Assembly: GCA_009777815.1 (NCBI GenBank)
Contig: WRLB01000015.1
Coordinates: 1-32,452 of the forward strand
Reading direction: 5' to 3'
DNA: 32,452 nt
Source of the DNA: Bacteroidota bacterium
Lineage (GTDB): Bacteria; Bacteroidota; Ignavibacteria; Kapaibacteriales; UBA2268
Below the pieces are notes generated by a model, which had not been told where the DNA came from, did not search any database, and worked only from the letters and a program-made list of their open reading frames with translations. This document shows positions 1 through 9,083 of the stretch, piece by piece (within the stretch, counting starts at the first letter, position 1; every line of letters starts with the position of its first letter). Both the position numbers and the translations under genes were made by a program.

Positions 1-616
1 TTTTTCCTGCTATGCCCGCTACATACTGACCGCCGGTAATTGTGCCATTATTATTGTTTTCTATCATTCCGCCGCCGTTATATCCTACTGCACCTGCTAT
101 GCCACCAACACTGGAGTTATAAGCAAGTCCAGTAACATCAGCAAGGTTTGTGCAGCTACTAATATCACCTGATAGAAATTCACCCACAAAGCCACCGACA
201 TTCTCGCGCTGTTGCCCGCCGACTACAGAACCATCAACAATCAAGTTGTAAATGCTACCACCATCAACTTGGCTAAACAAACCAACATTAGTGGCATTTT
301 CATTGATATTAACGGTAATCTTGTTATTCTGCCCATCAAAATAACCCGCAAAATAATTAACGTCATCGCCTATCATCTGCGTGAAAGTAGGAATGTCACT
401 CATCAATTTGAAAAAAACATTTAAATACGAGTTGCCTGCATTTACATTAGAAGCAAGCGTATTTAAATCTGCAACAAAATGAATTTCATAAGGGTCGGTA
501 TGTGTGCCCAATCCAATCCATTGCCCTTCTGCACTCGGAGTGCTAATTGCCAGCAGCACCGCTATAAAGCCCGCCAGCGATAAAACTTTTCTGAATACTT
601 TAATATAGTTATTCAT
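1..616 (-). CDS. GLUG-repeat-like secreted protein, C-terminus truncated by window edge
   Basis: Open on the minus strand from ATG at 616 to position 1. Reads MNNYIKVFRKVLSLAGFIAVLLAISTPSAEGQWIGLGTHTDPYEI...NVGLFSQVDGGSIYNLIVDGSVVGGQQRENVGGFVGEF...; signal peptide and repeats like the two downstream paralogs. Absent from the ORF track because it runs off the edge. Confidence 0.8.
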   Translation of the reverse strand, partial: MNNYIKVFRKVLSLAGFIAVLLAISTPSAEGQWIGLGTHTDPYEIHFVADLNTLASNVNAGNSYLNVFFKLMSDIPTFTQMIGDDVNYFAGYFDGQNNKITVNINENATNVGLFSQVDGGSIYNLIVDGSVVGGQQRENVGGFVGEFLSGDISSCTNLADVTGLAYNSSVGGIAGAVGYNGGGMIENNNNGTITGGQYVAGIAGK

Positions 617-701
617 TTTAAAAGTCCTCTAATATTATAAAAAAAATTATATCAAATTATAAAAATGCAAATTACAAAAATACAAAAATAATGTTTTTTC
701 T

Positions 702-1670
702 TTATTCCTTTCCTACGATACTTCCTGTATCTTCTTCGCCTTCTACTACGCCGACATTGACGCAGTTGGAAACATTTACATTTTGGTTAAACATATAACC
801 AAGAACACCGCCAACAATATTTATTCCTCGCACATAGCCGTAGTTTATACAGTTGGTGATTGGCGTTGGATTATTTGGACTATTATTGTTTGCCAAGCCA
901 ACTATTCCGCCAACAAAACCCTGCCCTACAACGCTACCTAAATTAACACAATTTGAAATATTTTGACAACGATTAGCAACTGTGCCAACAATACCACCGA
1001 CTCCACTGAATATATTATTATCACCCGAAGCCGTGGCTGTTATTTTTCCTGTATTGATGCAATTTATTATAGTTCCTTCGTTTTCTCCTGCAATTCCGCC
1101 GATTCTATCCACGCCCGTTATATCGCCGTTGTTGATGCAATTGGAAATGGCACCCATATTTTGGTATACTATACTACCTGCTCCAATGCCTGTAATTATA
1201 GCATTGTTTATACAATTTGTAATACTACCACTACTATAATTGATGAAAATAGATATAGCAGACAATGTAGAATTTCCGTTTACATAGCCATCTACAATCA
1301 AACTATCAATACTTCCACTTGGTAATCCATTAAAAAGAGCATAACTTTGATTAGTATAATAATCAAAATTTATTGCTAAAGTTATTTTTTTACCATTTCC
1401 GTGAAAATGTCCTATAAAGCCAAGTTTACCTACGGATTCAGTAAGTGGTTCTGTAATATCATTCATTAACTTGAAATGTTTATTATAAAGCCAAGTTGGA
1501 TTAAGAGAAGAATAACGGTAATCTATAGAATCAGCAAGTTCTATTAAATCTTTTTTCTCCCATATTTGAAATGGATCATATTCTGAACCATCACCATTGC
1601 CATTAAAAGATGGATTTTGAGCAAATAATAAGATGTTTGAAAAAACAAATAATATAAAACATTTTTTCAT
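702..1670 (-). CDS. GLUG-repeat-like secreted protein
   Basis: ORF 702..1685. The ATG (MKKCFILFVFSNILLFAQ) is at 1670 with GGAGGA upstream; the tracked 1685 start is TTG. Repeats of the form GGIAGENEGTIINCINTGKI. Confidence 0.8.
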   Translation of the reverse strand: MKKCFILFVFSNILLFAQNPSFNGNGDGSEYDPFQIWEKKDLIELADSIDYRYSSLNPTWLYNKHFKLMNDITEPLTESVGKLGFIGHFHGNGKKITLAINFDYYTNQSYALFNGLPSGSIDSLIVDGYVNGNSTLSAISIFINYSSGSITNCINNAIITGIGAGSIVYQNMGAISNCINNGDITGVDRIGGIAGENEGTIINCINTGKITATASGDNNIFSGVGGIVGTVANRCQNISNCVNLGSVVGQGFVGGIVGLANNNSPNNPTPITNCINYGYVRGINIVGGVLGYMFNQNVNVSNCVNVGVVEGEEDTGSIVGKE

Positions 1671-1683
1671 ATTTCCTCCGACC

Positions 1684-1707
1684 AACAGCGGGCTTTTGCC
1701 CGCTGTT
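1684..1707 (-). terminator. Intergenic hairpin
   Basis: Perfect inverted repeat aacagcgggc-tttt-gcccgctgtt between two minus-strand GLUG genes; no strong T-run. Confidence 0.45.
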
Positions 1708-1723
1708 AATTTCTAATTAAAAA

Positions 1724-3289
1724 TTACCTTCCTACATTAATAGGAATCTTTTTTTCAAAAAATATGCTATAATTTCCTGAATAAAAACCATTATAATTGT
1801 TGCTTATAAGCCAATTATAGTCAAGTTGCACTGATAATGTATCCTGCCTTGGTATAAAAACATTAGCGATATTGGAAGGTGGCGGTGGCACACTAATAAA
1901 ATTCATTATCGAATTAGGATAATGTATCCAAGGTAAAGTATTGCTAAAACTTCCCCATAAATATGGGAATGGAATAGGTGGCGGCGGCAAAAAAGGCGGA
2001 ACAGTGAAATAATTCGACACATAAAACGGTGCCGTTACATTGTCTAACCTTTCTGGATCGCCTGTAATTGGATTATCTTGCAGATATATCGGCGCTGCTG
2101 ATAGCAAGATTATCGGATGATCAGGGGGACCAGTATTATAGCCAGTTCGGGGATAAAGGTTATTCTGAAAATGCCAACACTCCATACCATTACATAAGTA
2201 AGCACTCAAATTATTACCTGTCATAGAGTTTGTAACTAAACCGTTTTGTGGCGTATTTGTTCCTTGCAAACCTGCACCTATTGCCAAAGGAACACTCATC
2301 TGATTATCATAAAAACAATTTTCTACGTAACCATTATTTATACCCGCAATAGAGCCAGAACTCTGCGATGTGCCAGTCACCCAATTGGTATTAAGACATT
2401 CATAAATAGACGCTTCAGGTTCTATGCAACCTACTATGCCACCAACACAATAAATAGCACCATCTACTATGCCCGAGTTTGCACTTATTCCAATGCTACC
2501 CTTGAAAATACGAGCAACTATGCCACCTGCATAATTAGAATTGCTACTCAATATCTTGCCGATATTTACTGAATTATGCATATACGTATTATTACAGTAT
2601 GCGGTAATGCCAGCAATATAAATACCGCCATCTACTACAACATTGTTGCATTGTATTGTACCTGCATTCTTGCAGAATCTTATACCGGCTTCTATAGTTA
2701 CCCCTATAATCCCTGCAATGTGCTGTCCGCCAGTGATTGTGCCGTTATTGACGCATTCGTAAACATCGCCGCCAGCAACTATTCCAACTATGCCACCAAC
2801 ACTGGAATTATTAGCAAGACCTGTAACATCAGCAAGATTTGTGCAGTTACTAATGTTACTTGATAGAAATTCACCTACCAAACCGCCAACATACTGGCTT
2901 GCATATCCACCGACTACAGAACCATCTACGATAAGATTCTGTATAACACCAGCAACTTGGCTAAACAAGCCAACATTAGTAGCATTAGTATCAATGTCGA
3001 CATAAATTAGATGATTGTTGCCATCAAATCTGCCTCGGAAAGTGCCACCTAACATCTGAGTAACAGGTGTTGTTAGTATAGATGAACTCGGCACGCCGAC
3101 ATCATCCATAAGATAGTAAATATTGCCTGCCGTCTGATTATTGTTAATGGCATTTGCAAAATCCTGCCAAGTTATATCATTGGGAGGATTTGGACTTCCT
3201 ACTATGTTATAAGTAGCAGAATACAAACTTGCTGATGCTAAAAATATCAAGCAAGTTATTAAAACGAAAATAACTGATTTTTTAATCAT
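1724..3289 (-). CDS. GLUG-repeat-like secreted protein with proline-rich C-terminal region
   Basis: 521 aa, signal peptide MIKKSVIFVLITCLIFLASASLYSA, repeats GGLVGEFLSSNISNCTNLADVTG / GGIVGIVAGGDVYECVNNGTITG. Confidence 0.85.
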   Translation of the reverse strand: MIKKSVIFVLITCLIFLASASLYSATYNIVGSPNPPNDITWQDFANAINNNQTAGNIYYLMDDVGVPSSSILTTPVTQMLGGTFRGRFDGNNHLIYVDIDTNATNVGLFSQVAGVIQNLIVDGSVVGGYASQYVGGLVGEFLSSNISNCTNLADVTGLANNSSVGGIVGIVAGGDVYECVNNGTITGGQHIAGIIGVTIEAGIRFCKNAGTIQCNNVVVDGGIYIAGITAYCNNTYMHNSVNIGKILSSNSNYAGGIVARIFKGSIGISANSGIVDGAIYCVGGIVGCIEPEASIYECLNTNWVTGTSQSSGSIAGINNGYVENCFYDNQMSVPLAIGAGLQGTNTPQNGLVTNSMTGNNLSAYLCNGMECWHFQNNLYPRTGYNTGPPDHPIILLSAAPIYLQDNPITGDPERLDNVTAPFYVSNYFTVPPFLPPPPIPFPYLWGSFSNTLPWIHYPNSIMNFISVPPPPSNIANVFIPRQDTLSVQLDYNWLISNNYNGFYSGNYSIFFEKKIPINVGR

Positions 3290-3444
3290 GATATTTACCT
3301 CTACAAATATTTAATAAAATTATATCAAATTACAAAAATACAAAAATAATGTTTTTTCTAAATACTAATATACGGTTTTTCTTGCAAAAATAATTGTCCT
3401 GCCGAACTTGTTTTTTTTCATTATATTTTTTCAAATATTTTTTT

Positions 3445-3452
3445 TATTTTTG
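3445..3452 (+). promoter_or_regulatory. TAnnTTTG-type -7 box upstream of metK
   Basis: TATTTTTG 38 bp upstream of ATG 3490; same motif recurs before other plus-strand genes. Confidence 0.5.
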
Positions 3453-3489
3453 CAAAACATTTTAAGTATAATATAAGTAAATATAAAAT

Positions 3490-4635
3490 ATGAATAAGAA
3501 TCATTTTTTTACATCAGAGTCGGTGTCAGAAGGACATCCAGATAAGATATGCGACCAAATATCAGATGCAATATTAGATGCTATGCTAACTGATGACCCT
3601 AAAAGTAGAGTCGCTTGTGAATGCTATACAACCACAGGATTAGTTGTTGTAGGCGGTGAAATATCTACTAATACATATGTAGAAATTCCTTCATTGGTAA
3701 GAAATGTTATTAGAGATATTGGTTATGACAGAACAGAATTACGTTTTGATGCGGATTCGGTTGGCATTGTCAATGTAATAGACCATCAATCTCCCGATAT
3801 AGCAATGGGAACTAATGATGAAGTAAATGGTGCAGGCGATCAAGGTATTATGTTCGGTTACGCCATAAATGAAACAAAAAGTTATATGCCTGCGGCATTA
3901 GAATATTCGCATAAATTAGTGAAAAGATTAGCAGATATTCGCAAAGATAAAACTAATCAACTAATGCCATATATTCGTCCTGATGCTAAATCACAAGTGA
4001 CTATTGAATATAGTCCTGATGGCGAAATTTTGCGTATTGATACTATTATAATTTCTACTCAACATTCACCTGACGTTAGCCAGCAAAAAATAAAAGACGA
4101 TTGTATTGATTTTGTTATAAGTCATTGCATACCTAAAGAATTGGTAGACGAAAATACTAAATATTATATCAATCCTACGGGAAGATTTATTATTGGTGGT
4201 CCTCACGGCGACACAGGACTTACAGGTAGAAAAATTATTGTTGATAGTTATGGTGGCAAATGCCCTCACGGAGGCGGAGCATTTTCAGGTAAAGACCCAA
4301 CTAAAGTAGATAGAAGTGCTACATATGCTGCTCGCCATTTAGCCAAAAATATCGTTGCAGCAGGCGTTACTAATGAATGCACTATTCAACTTTCTTACGC
4401 TATTGGTATGCCTGAACCTATTTCTATATTTGTTGATATTAACGACAAAGATAAATCTTTTGAGATTGGTAGATATATTCAAAAAGAAATAGATTTAACG
4501 CCAAGCGGCATTATTAAACGGCTTGATTTAAGAAAACCTATTTACCGTAATACTTCTAATTATGGACACTTCGGCAGAGATGGTTTTTCTTGGGAAGAGT
4601 TAAATTTAGTAAAACAATTCGAACAATTTAAGTAG
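3490..4635 (+). CDS. metK: S-adenosylmethionine synthetase
   Basis: 381 aa; FTSESVSEGHPDKICDQISDAILDA, GAGDQGIMFGYA, GGAFSGKDPTKVDRSA, FGRDGFSWE are MetK signatures. Confidence 0.98.
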   Translation: MNKNHFFTSESVSEGHPDKICDQISDAILDAMLTDDPKSRVACECYTTTGLVVVGGEISTNTYVEIPSLVRNVIRDIGYDRTELRFDADSVGIVNVIDHQSPDIAMGTNDEVNGAGDQGIMFGYAINETKSYMPAALEYSHKLVKRLADIRKDKTNQLMPYIRPDAKSQVTIEYSPDGEILRIDTIIISTQHSPDVSQQKIKDDCIDFVISHCIPKELVDENTKYYINPTGRFIIGGPHGDTGLTGRKIIVDSYGGKCPHGGGAFSGKDPTKVDRSATYAARHLAKNIVAAGVTNECTIQLSYAIGMPEPISIFVDINDKDKSFEIGRYIQKEIDLTPSGIIKRLDLRKPIYRNTSNYGHFGRDGFSWEELNLVKQFEQFK

Positions 4636-4662
4636 ATTATGAAATCAACTGATAAAAGTGAT

Positions 4663-4733
4663 TGTCATTCCGAACTTATTTCAGCATCTACTAATTTTAT
4701 GCGAGTAGATACCGAAACAAGTTCGGAATGACA
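4663..4733. repeat. Dispersed palindromic repeat, full copy
   Basis: 15-bp perfect arms tgtcattccgaactt/aagttcggaatgaca with inner arms atctact/agtagat. Confidence 0.85.
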
Positions 4734-4796
4734 GATAAAAAATATTTTTTTCAAAAAAAAATAATAAAAATTTGGAAATTTCATTAAAAAAAACCT

Positions 4797-4804
4797 TATT
4801 TTTG
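4797..4804 (+). promoter_or_regulatory. TAnnTTTG-type -7 box upstream of the 4851 start
   Basis: TATTTTTG with TTTG at 4771-4774, 22 nt upstream. Confidence 0.5.
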
Positions 4805-4850
4805 TATTCTATAATTTAGATTTTTTTATAATAATATAAAGGCAAGAAAA

Positions 4851-6496
4851 ATGTATAAAAAACATTTTAATTCATTTTCAGGCAAAATAAGTCCTGACAG
4901 AAAAAATTTTAACACCTCCTCCTATGCCGATGTTTGTAGTGATATTACTACAAGCAATGTAGTGGAAACTACTACACGGGGGGGGGGATTCCTACTACAA
5001 AGCGTGTAGTAGTTTTACTACTTTTTCTCGCAACCGCTAATTTAATCGCACAAACACCAATTACTTTTACTGCTGCCGCTCCGCCAACTCTTACGCAATC
5101 TGATGTGAATGCACAAGTATCAGGCATTACATATCCGTTTAGTGCTATTATTAATAGCCCAATAACTATATTAGGTAATAATGCTTTTAGTGGAGTTAAT
5201 ACCACTAATGGAAATTATTTAGTTAGTGTAAATGCACCTAATGTAATAACTATTAGAATGGCTGTTTTTACTAATTGCAGTAGTTTAGAAAGTGCAACTT
5301 TTCCGCTTGCTGAAACTATTGGTAATAGTGCTTTTTATGAATGCAGTAGTTTAGAAAGCGTTGAGTTTCCTTTTGTAAAAACTATTGATAATAGTGCTTT
5401 TCGGATTTGCAGCAGTTTAGTAAGCGTTGAGTTTCCTTTTGTAGAAACTATTGGTAATAGTGCTTTTGAGATTTGCATAAGTTTAGAAAATGTAGATTTC
5501 CCGAAGGCGGAAAGCATTGGTAATAGTGCTTTTGATAATTGCAGACAATTAAATAGTATAAAATTAGGAGCATTGCCGCCGACATTAGGAACGAATGTGT
5601 TCAATAACGTAACTTTATCAAAAGTTACACTGCGTATTCCTGAGGGCTCATTGTGTGCTTATCAGGATGATTCAGATTGGGGAGCAGCATTTTTAGCCCA
5701 ATTTGATGCTGTGGAAGAATATTCAGTTGCCACTCCCGTAACTTATTATACTTTGGCGGTGAATGTCAGTGGCAATGGCAGTGCAACGAGTGGTGCCACA
5801 GGTATAACTTGTGGTAATACTAAAACGCTCACAGCAACGCCGGATGCTTTTCATCAGTTTGTCAATTGGACGAGTGATAACGGCTTTTCATCAACTGCAA
5901 ATCCTCTTGATATAGTTGTAAAAAGTGATACAAATATAGTAGCACACTTTATTATGATTTCGTCTGTACATACATTGACGCTTGACGATGATGGCAATGG
6001 TAGTGCAAGTGTTTCAGGAGGTTCAACGACAGGAATAACTTTCGGTGATAGTAGAACAATAACCGCAACGCCGAATGCTTGCTATCAATTTGCTAAATGG
6101 ACTAATAGTAATGGTGATAGCATTTCTAATGTTAGTTCACTTAATATTTCTGTTATAAGAGATACTCTTTTAAAGGCGAATTTTATTCCTATTTCGCCTG
6201 CACCTACATATACATTAAGTGTAAATAGCAATAATACTACGATGGGGACGGCAAGTTCTTTGGTATCATCGGCAACTTGTGGGAGCATTGTATCCGTGAC
6301 GGCAACGCCAAATGCGGGTTACAAATTTGTAGGTTGGCAGGAGGGGCTATATTTAGTATCAACGGCGGATACATATACTTTTAACATTACTGCTAACACA
6401 TCACTAACAGCAGTATTTGATGATGTCAAAAAGAAAACCCGCATCAAGAAAATAAATGTAAAAAAAGGTAGAGTAAGAATTAAGCCACAGCCGTAA
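4851..6496 (+). CDS. BspA-type LRR / InlB-B-repeat surface protein, putatively phase-variable; reading frame interrupted at a G10 tract
   Basis: ATG at 4851 runs 42 codons into G10 (4978-4987) and stops at TAG 5007-5009. With G9 it is in frame with IPTTKRVVVLLLFLATANLIAQ (signal peptide) and the long ORF to 6496. The tracked ORF starts only at internal ATG 5105. Confidence 0.75.
4966..5015 (+). other. Inverted repeat with homopolymeric G10 tract in its loop
   Basis: Arms aaactactacacg (4966-4978) and cgtgtagtagttt (5003-5015), 13 bp perfect. Confidence 0.85.
5267..5530 (+). repeat. Four tandem 66-bp (22-aa) leucine-rich repeats
   Basis: Units F-TNCSSLESATFPLAETIGNSA / F-YECSSLESVEFPFVKTIDNSA / F-RICSSLVSVEFPFVETIGNSA / F-EICISLENVDFPKAESIGNSA. 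Confidence 0.9.
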
Positions 6497-6517
6497 AAGG
6501 TGGTTGCAAGACATTTT

Positions 6518-6541
6518 AACACGGGGAATAATCCCCGTGTT
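6518..6541 (+). terminator. Hairpin, putative terminator after LRR gene
   Basis: aacacgggga-ataa-tccccgtgtt followed by atatgttttttt. Confidence 0.65.
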
Positions 6542-6593
6542 ATATGTTTTTTTATCGTATATTTTCGTATTTTTGTGTAAAAACAAAATAAAA

Positions 6594-7907
6594 ATGAAAT
6601 CAACTGAAAACGAAAAGCAATATATTTACATAGTTCAGGCGTTGCTTGAGCCGTCAAAATGCAAAATAGGTGTAACTAAAAATCTTGAAAAAAGATTAAA
6701 AAGTTATAACAATATTACTGGTGTTTCCAAAGAAAATACTTACGAGTATTTATATACTTGCGAAGTTAAAGATATGCGGAAAGTGGAGAATGATATTAAA
6801 GAAGAGTATTATTTTGTTAGAGAGGATGTAAAAAAAGAAATATATTTATATACTGATGAATTGTTTAAAAAGATTGTTAATTTCATAAAATCACATAAAT
6901 TATTTGTAGAAGAAGTATTTATAAAAAAGGAAGTTAAACCCGAAGTAGAAAAAATAATAAAAATAGTAAAACGAACAACCCCGCCTCTTGATGAACGAGG
7001 AATAACACGCAAAGATGTAATGCAAAGCGCACAGAATATTGACAATGACGAGTTTTATACCCGCTATGAAGATGTTGAAAAAGAGTTGTCAATGTATGAT
7101 AAAAGTATTTGGAAAGACAAGGTTGTGTTTTGCAATTGTGATGATGCAGTTGATACTGATGAACGTAAAACATCGGCATTTGCTTTATATTTTTTATTAA
7201 ACTTTAAAGAACTTGATTTAAAGAAATTAATATGCACGCATTATGCAAATGCTGTGGATTTATTCAATCAGGGTCCAAAAGGTTATATTTATACTCGTGA
7301 ATTTACGAGGAATGGTTTCAAGGAATATACAGATTATCCGAGGGGTTACAATGGCAGTTTTGACCATCCATTGTCATTAAAAATACTCAACGAAGAAGCG
7401 GATATAGTATGCACTAATCCACCTTTTTCCAGAGCAATAGATTACTGGAAACTTCTTATAGAAAGTGGCAAGAAGTTTCTTATAATTTCAAATATAACAA
7501 ATGTTTTAAATACGGCATATATTCCATATTTTCAAGAAAATAAGGTATGGGCAGGTTATAATAGCGTAAATAATTATCTAAATCCTAAACGTCAACCAAC
7601 TGACGCAGCAGGTCATTGGTATACAAATTTTCCTGTAAAAGATAGACCAAAATACAAACTTCTAAAAATAATGCCATTAAAAAATATACCTGAAATTTAT
7701 AAAATATATGATGATTCTAAAACATTATTAGTAGATAATTGCTACATCCCAAGTAATTATAAGAAACCTTTTGCTGTATCTACTCGTTCAATATTAAATG
7801 GAATATTGGAAAAAGGATATAAAATCGTCAAAGAAAAACGATATGATCCCTATATAAAAGGTAAAAAGAAATTTGCAAGAGTGCTAATACAGAAAATAGA
7901 AAAATAA
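6594..7907 (+). CDS. GIY-YIG/T5orf172-like domain fused to EcoRI-type adenine-specific DNA methyltransferase
   Basis: N-term YIYIVQALLEPSKCKIGVTKNLEKRLKSYNN...VENDIKEEY; C-term NIDNDEFYTRYEDVEKEL, KVVFCNCDD, LKKLICTHY, ADIVCTNPPFSRAIDYWKLLIESGKKFLIISNITNVLN. Likely start ATG 6594 rather than tracked 6504. Confidence 0.8.
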   Translation: MKSTENEKQYIYIVQALLEPSKCKIGVTKNLEKRLKSYNNITGVSKENTYEYLYTCEVKDMRKVENDIKEEYYFVREDVKKEIYLYTDELFKKIVNFIKSHKLFVEEVFIKKEVKPEVEKIIKIVKRTTPPLDERGITRKDVMQSAQNIDNDEFYTRYEDVEKELSMYDKSIWKDKVVFCNCDDAVDTDERKTSAFALYFLLNFKELDLKKLICTHYANAVDLFNQGPKGYIYTREFTRNGFKEYTDYPRGYNGSFDHPLSLKILNEEADIVCTNPPFSRAIDYWKLLIESGKKFLIISNITNVLNTAYIPYFQENKVWAGYNSVNNYLNPKRQPTDAAGHWYTNFPVKDRPKYKLLKIMPLKNIPEIYKIYDDSKTLLVDNCYIPSNYKKPFAVSTRSILNGILEKGYKIVKEKRYDPYIKGKKKFARVLIQKIEK

Positions 7908-7914
7908 AAATATT

Positions 7915-8532
7915 ATGAAAAAAACATTTTTTTTGATTACAATTTTTATGACTACAACTAATTTTTGTTTTTCGCAAAATAAATCAGAAAATATATTGCC
8001 AAATTCAAAAATAGGTGTGCTGCTTGGAAAACATTGGTGTGAATCGGGAAGAGGAATACATACTGATTATCATTTTGGCGATGGCAGTTATTGGGAAATT
8101 CCAACAGGAATAGGCGCTAGTATATTTTATAATTATACATTGATTAGAAAGGCGTTTGTTTCTTTTAATTTAGGTTATAATAGTTATGCAAGACAAACAA
8201 TAAAGTATTCGTGGGGAATACCACCGCCAGAACCACCGTTGAATGGTGAGGTTAGTATTGCAAGTCATAAAGAACCCAGCAATATCGTTGCTACAATTGG
8301 AGTAAATGTGTGGTGTTATTCTGATAAAATATATTTTGGGCTGGCTGGTGGAGCATTATGTAACATAGCAAAAAATACTTGGGGACTTACAGAAACATAT
8401 CCTGCATTTTATTTAATTTTTGGAGGTTCTATTCCAATACCGAAATATAATATCAGTATAGAAGCAAATGCTAAATATGCTATTTTGCTTCAAAGCCAAA
8501 TAAATGTAGGAGTAGCATATTTATTGCCATAA
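7915..8532 (+). CDS. Hypothetical secreted or outer-membrane protein
   Basis: 205 aa with signal peptide MKKTFFLITIFMTTTNFCFSQ; Gly/aromatic-rich beta-barrel-like pattern. Confidence 0.6.
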   Translation: MKKTFFLITIFMTTTNFCFSQNKSENILPNSKIGVLLGKHWCESGRGIHTDYHFGDGSYWEIPTGIGASIFYNYTLIRKAFVSFNLGYNSYARQTIKYSWGIPPPEPPLNGEVSIASHKEPSNIVATIGVNVWCYSDKIYFGLAGGALCNIAKNTWGLTETYPAFYLIFGGSIPIPKYNISIEANAKYAILLQSQINVGVAYLLP

Positions 8533-8710
8533 GTAAATGGAGACATATTAAAAATGTTATTTATTGTCATAATGCCATATTTTTATAATGCTTCTAAAAT
8601 ATTAAATTAACCTGTTGTGCATTACTCATAATAAAATAAAGAAAGGTTGCTGAAGAGTCGTAAAATTTGTTATATTTTGTTTTAGTATTAATTTAACAAT
8701 TTTACTTCCA

Positions 8711-8954
8711 ATGAACAACCAATTACGAAAATATTTTGGAATTATTACATTCAACTTGCTCGGATATTTTAAGCATCAAACAATATCGTGTTCCAAAAAT
8801 GTCAGATATAGAATTGGCATCATTGAACTTTACAGCCGACAACTTTTTAGCATCTGTTGTGCATTACTATTTTTTTGCATCTATTGGATTTGGCATTTCT
8901 TCAAAAAAAAGCATTTTTTATATAAAAAAACCACATTTGCTTTTTAAGGCATAA
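8711..8954 (+). pseudogene. IS982-family-like transposase N-terminal relic
   Basis: Frameshifted pair: MNNQLRKYF (frame of 8711) then ELLHSTCSDILSIKQYRVPKMSDIELASLNFTAD (frame of 8736), resembling the conserved N-terminus of IS982-type transposases; no catalytic region. Confidence 0.5.
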
Positions 8955-9083
8955 TGTGGTAGAATATTGTGCTAACAATACTATATTCTCCACAAAATGC
9001 ATGCCATTTTTTAATTATCTGTAACATATTTATATTTCAAAAAGTTACAGAGTTCGTTTTTTAGTTTTCATTTCTTGTATTTT

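Noticed and set aside
963-1325. Plus-strand ORFs 963-1325, 982-1239, 2246-2572, 2576-2863, 2790-3005 and 212-424
   Set aside because: Antisense to the repetitive GLUG genes; low-complexity translations mirroring the coding strand, no independent start/RBS or domain signal.
3290-3489. SAM riboswitch upstream of metK
   Set aside because: No recognisable SAM-I/SAM-II type core or terminator-antiterminator pairing seen; the region has a simple promoter box and part of a dispersed repeat.
6504-6593. Upstream start of the methyltransferase fusion ORF (MQDILTRGIIPVLYVFLSY...)
   Set aside because: This segment overlaps the terminator-like hairpin and the promoter-like TATTTTTG box; ATG 6594 is a better start.
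6319-6657. Minus-strand ORFs 6319-6657 and 6404-6586
   Set aside because: Overlap the end of the LRR gene and the intergenic hairpin; no supporting features.
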